A stretch of DNA of 6,337 bases, from NCBI GenBank assembly GCA_027306745.1, contig DAHUZD010000306.1:1-6337 (forward strand). Reading direction: 5' to 3'. Under the pieces are notes generated by a model, which saw only the letters and a program-made list of their open reading frames with translations, had not been told where the DNA came from and searched no databases. Made by a program: the position numbers and the translations under genes. Position 1 is the first letter of the stretch, and the number at the start of each line of letters is the position of its first letter. Shown piece after piece: positions 5,835 through 6,337 of the stretch. The stretch is from Acidobacteriaceae bacterium. GTDB taxonomy: Bacteria; Acidobacteriota; Terriglobia; Terriglobales; Acidobacteriaceae.

Positions 5835-6337
5835 ATGCAAATGGACACTGTGGCCGCATCGCGGACGATAACCGAGGGATTCACGCAACAGACGATTCTC
5901 GTCGTGGGCGATGTAATGCTCGACCGGTATCTGTGGGGCAAAGTGGAGCGCATTTCCCCCGAGGCACCCGTGCCGGTTATGCACTTGGAAAACGAAACAC
6001 TGGCCGCTGGCGGCGCAGCCAATGTTGCATGGAACCTTGTCTCGCTGGGAGCTACGCCACTGCTCATCGGCCTCATCGGCAATGACCCGGACGGCGATAC
6101 GCTGGCAACGATGCTCCAACAGAGTGCAATTGATGTGCGCCATGCCGTGCGGGGCACGCGACGCACCACGGTAAAAACCAGAATCGTTGGCGGACATCAG
6201 CATATCGCACGCATTGACGCTGAGGACAATAGCGCCGCACGCGCGCAAGAAGAAGCCGCGCTCATCACCGCCGCGCAAAACGCGTTCACATAACACACCT
6301 GCACGGCCGTGCTGATCTCCGATTACGGCAAGGGCGT
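5835..6337 (+). pseudogene. hldE: D-glycero-D-manno-heptose-7-phosphate kinase (HldE/RfaE kinase domain), interrupted by an in-frame ochre, cut by the window end
   Basis: N-terminal part of the PfkB/ribokinase-family kinase that makes heptose-1,7-bisphosphate from heptose-7-phosphate on the way to ADP-heptose for LPS core. Seen are VVGDVMLDRYLWGKVERI (23-40) with SPEAPVPV (41-48), AAGGAANVAWNLVSLGA (57-73) and LIGLIGNDPDGD (77-88), all close to E. coli HldE. The frame stops at TAA 6291-6293 (codon 153). The same frame then gives HTCTAVLISDYGKGV to the window end, matching the next conserved block (ALVLSDYAKGAL in E. coli). So the gene is interrupted rather than ending there. A 152-residue product would lack the GAGD catalytic motif and should be inactive. 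Whether a C-terminal nucleotidyltransferase domain (bifunctional HldE) exists cannot be seen. It starts 9 bp after the GT9 gene. Confidence 0.87.
6291..6293 (+). other. In-frame TAA inside the heptose kinase
   Basis: TAA sits between NAFT and HTCTAVLISDYGKGV with no change of frame. The aligned position is not strongly conserved, so the original codon cannot be named; Gln, Glu, Leu, Lys, Ser and Tyr codons are all one base away. Confidence 0.88.

Noticed and set aside
5270..6169. A 299-codon minus-strand frame opposite the GT9 and kinase genes
   Set aside because: It crosses two real genes in antisense and shows no domain; a shadow of high-GC coding sequence.

Overview
The window reads entirely on the + strand and looks like ordinary chromosome from a Gram-negative bacterium: it has a signal-peptide-bearing outer-membrane barrel, a heptose kinase and a GT9 (heptosyltransferase-family) enzyme. 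Moderate-to-high GC and the gene mix suggest Acidobacteriota, but that is an impression without a database search.

Layout. (1) 1-864: the 3' part of an RNase R gene, cut by an in-frame amber codon at 178-180 exactly where the RNB-family signature has its conserved tyrosine; the frame is otherwise intact to its TGA. (2) 907-1526: a good sigma70-type promoter and a small secreted outer-membrane beta-barrel protein, followed by a large GC-rich stem-loop (1533-1597). (3) 1676-1948: yggX, an Fe(II)-trafficking / oxidative-damage protein. (4) 2013-2089: tRNA-Pro(GGG) with encoded CCA, then a possible terminator hairpin. (5) 2276 to the window end: a tightly packed four-gene set (gaps of 5-11 bp) for cell-surface glycan synthesis: a GDP-mannose 3,5-epimerase-like sugar-nucleotide epimerase, a GT4 glycosyltransferase, a GT9 glycosyltransferase and the kinase domain of a heptose-7-phosphate kinase (hldE/rfaE).

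The heptose kinase is also broken by an in-frame stop (TAA at 6291-6293); the same frame resumes directly with the conserved ISDYGKG block and stays open to the window end. Two conserved genes each carrying a lone in-frame stop within 6.3 kb is the most notable feature. TAA, TAG and TGA all end other genes here at the expected places, so a changed genetic code is unlikely. Consensus/assembly error, recent mutation, or (less likely) readthrough remain.

The four surface genes would work together by making or remodelling activated sugars (GDP-hexose by the epimerase, heptose-1-phosphate by the kinase) and transferring sugars onto LPS core or another envelope glycan (GT4 and GT9). I see no IS element, CRISPR array, phage gene, integrase or attachment-site duplication, and no clear sign of an undescribed system.
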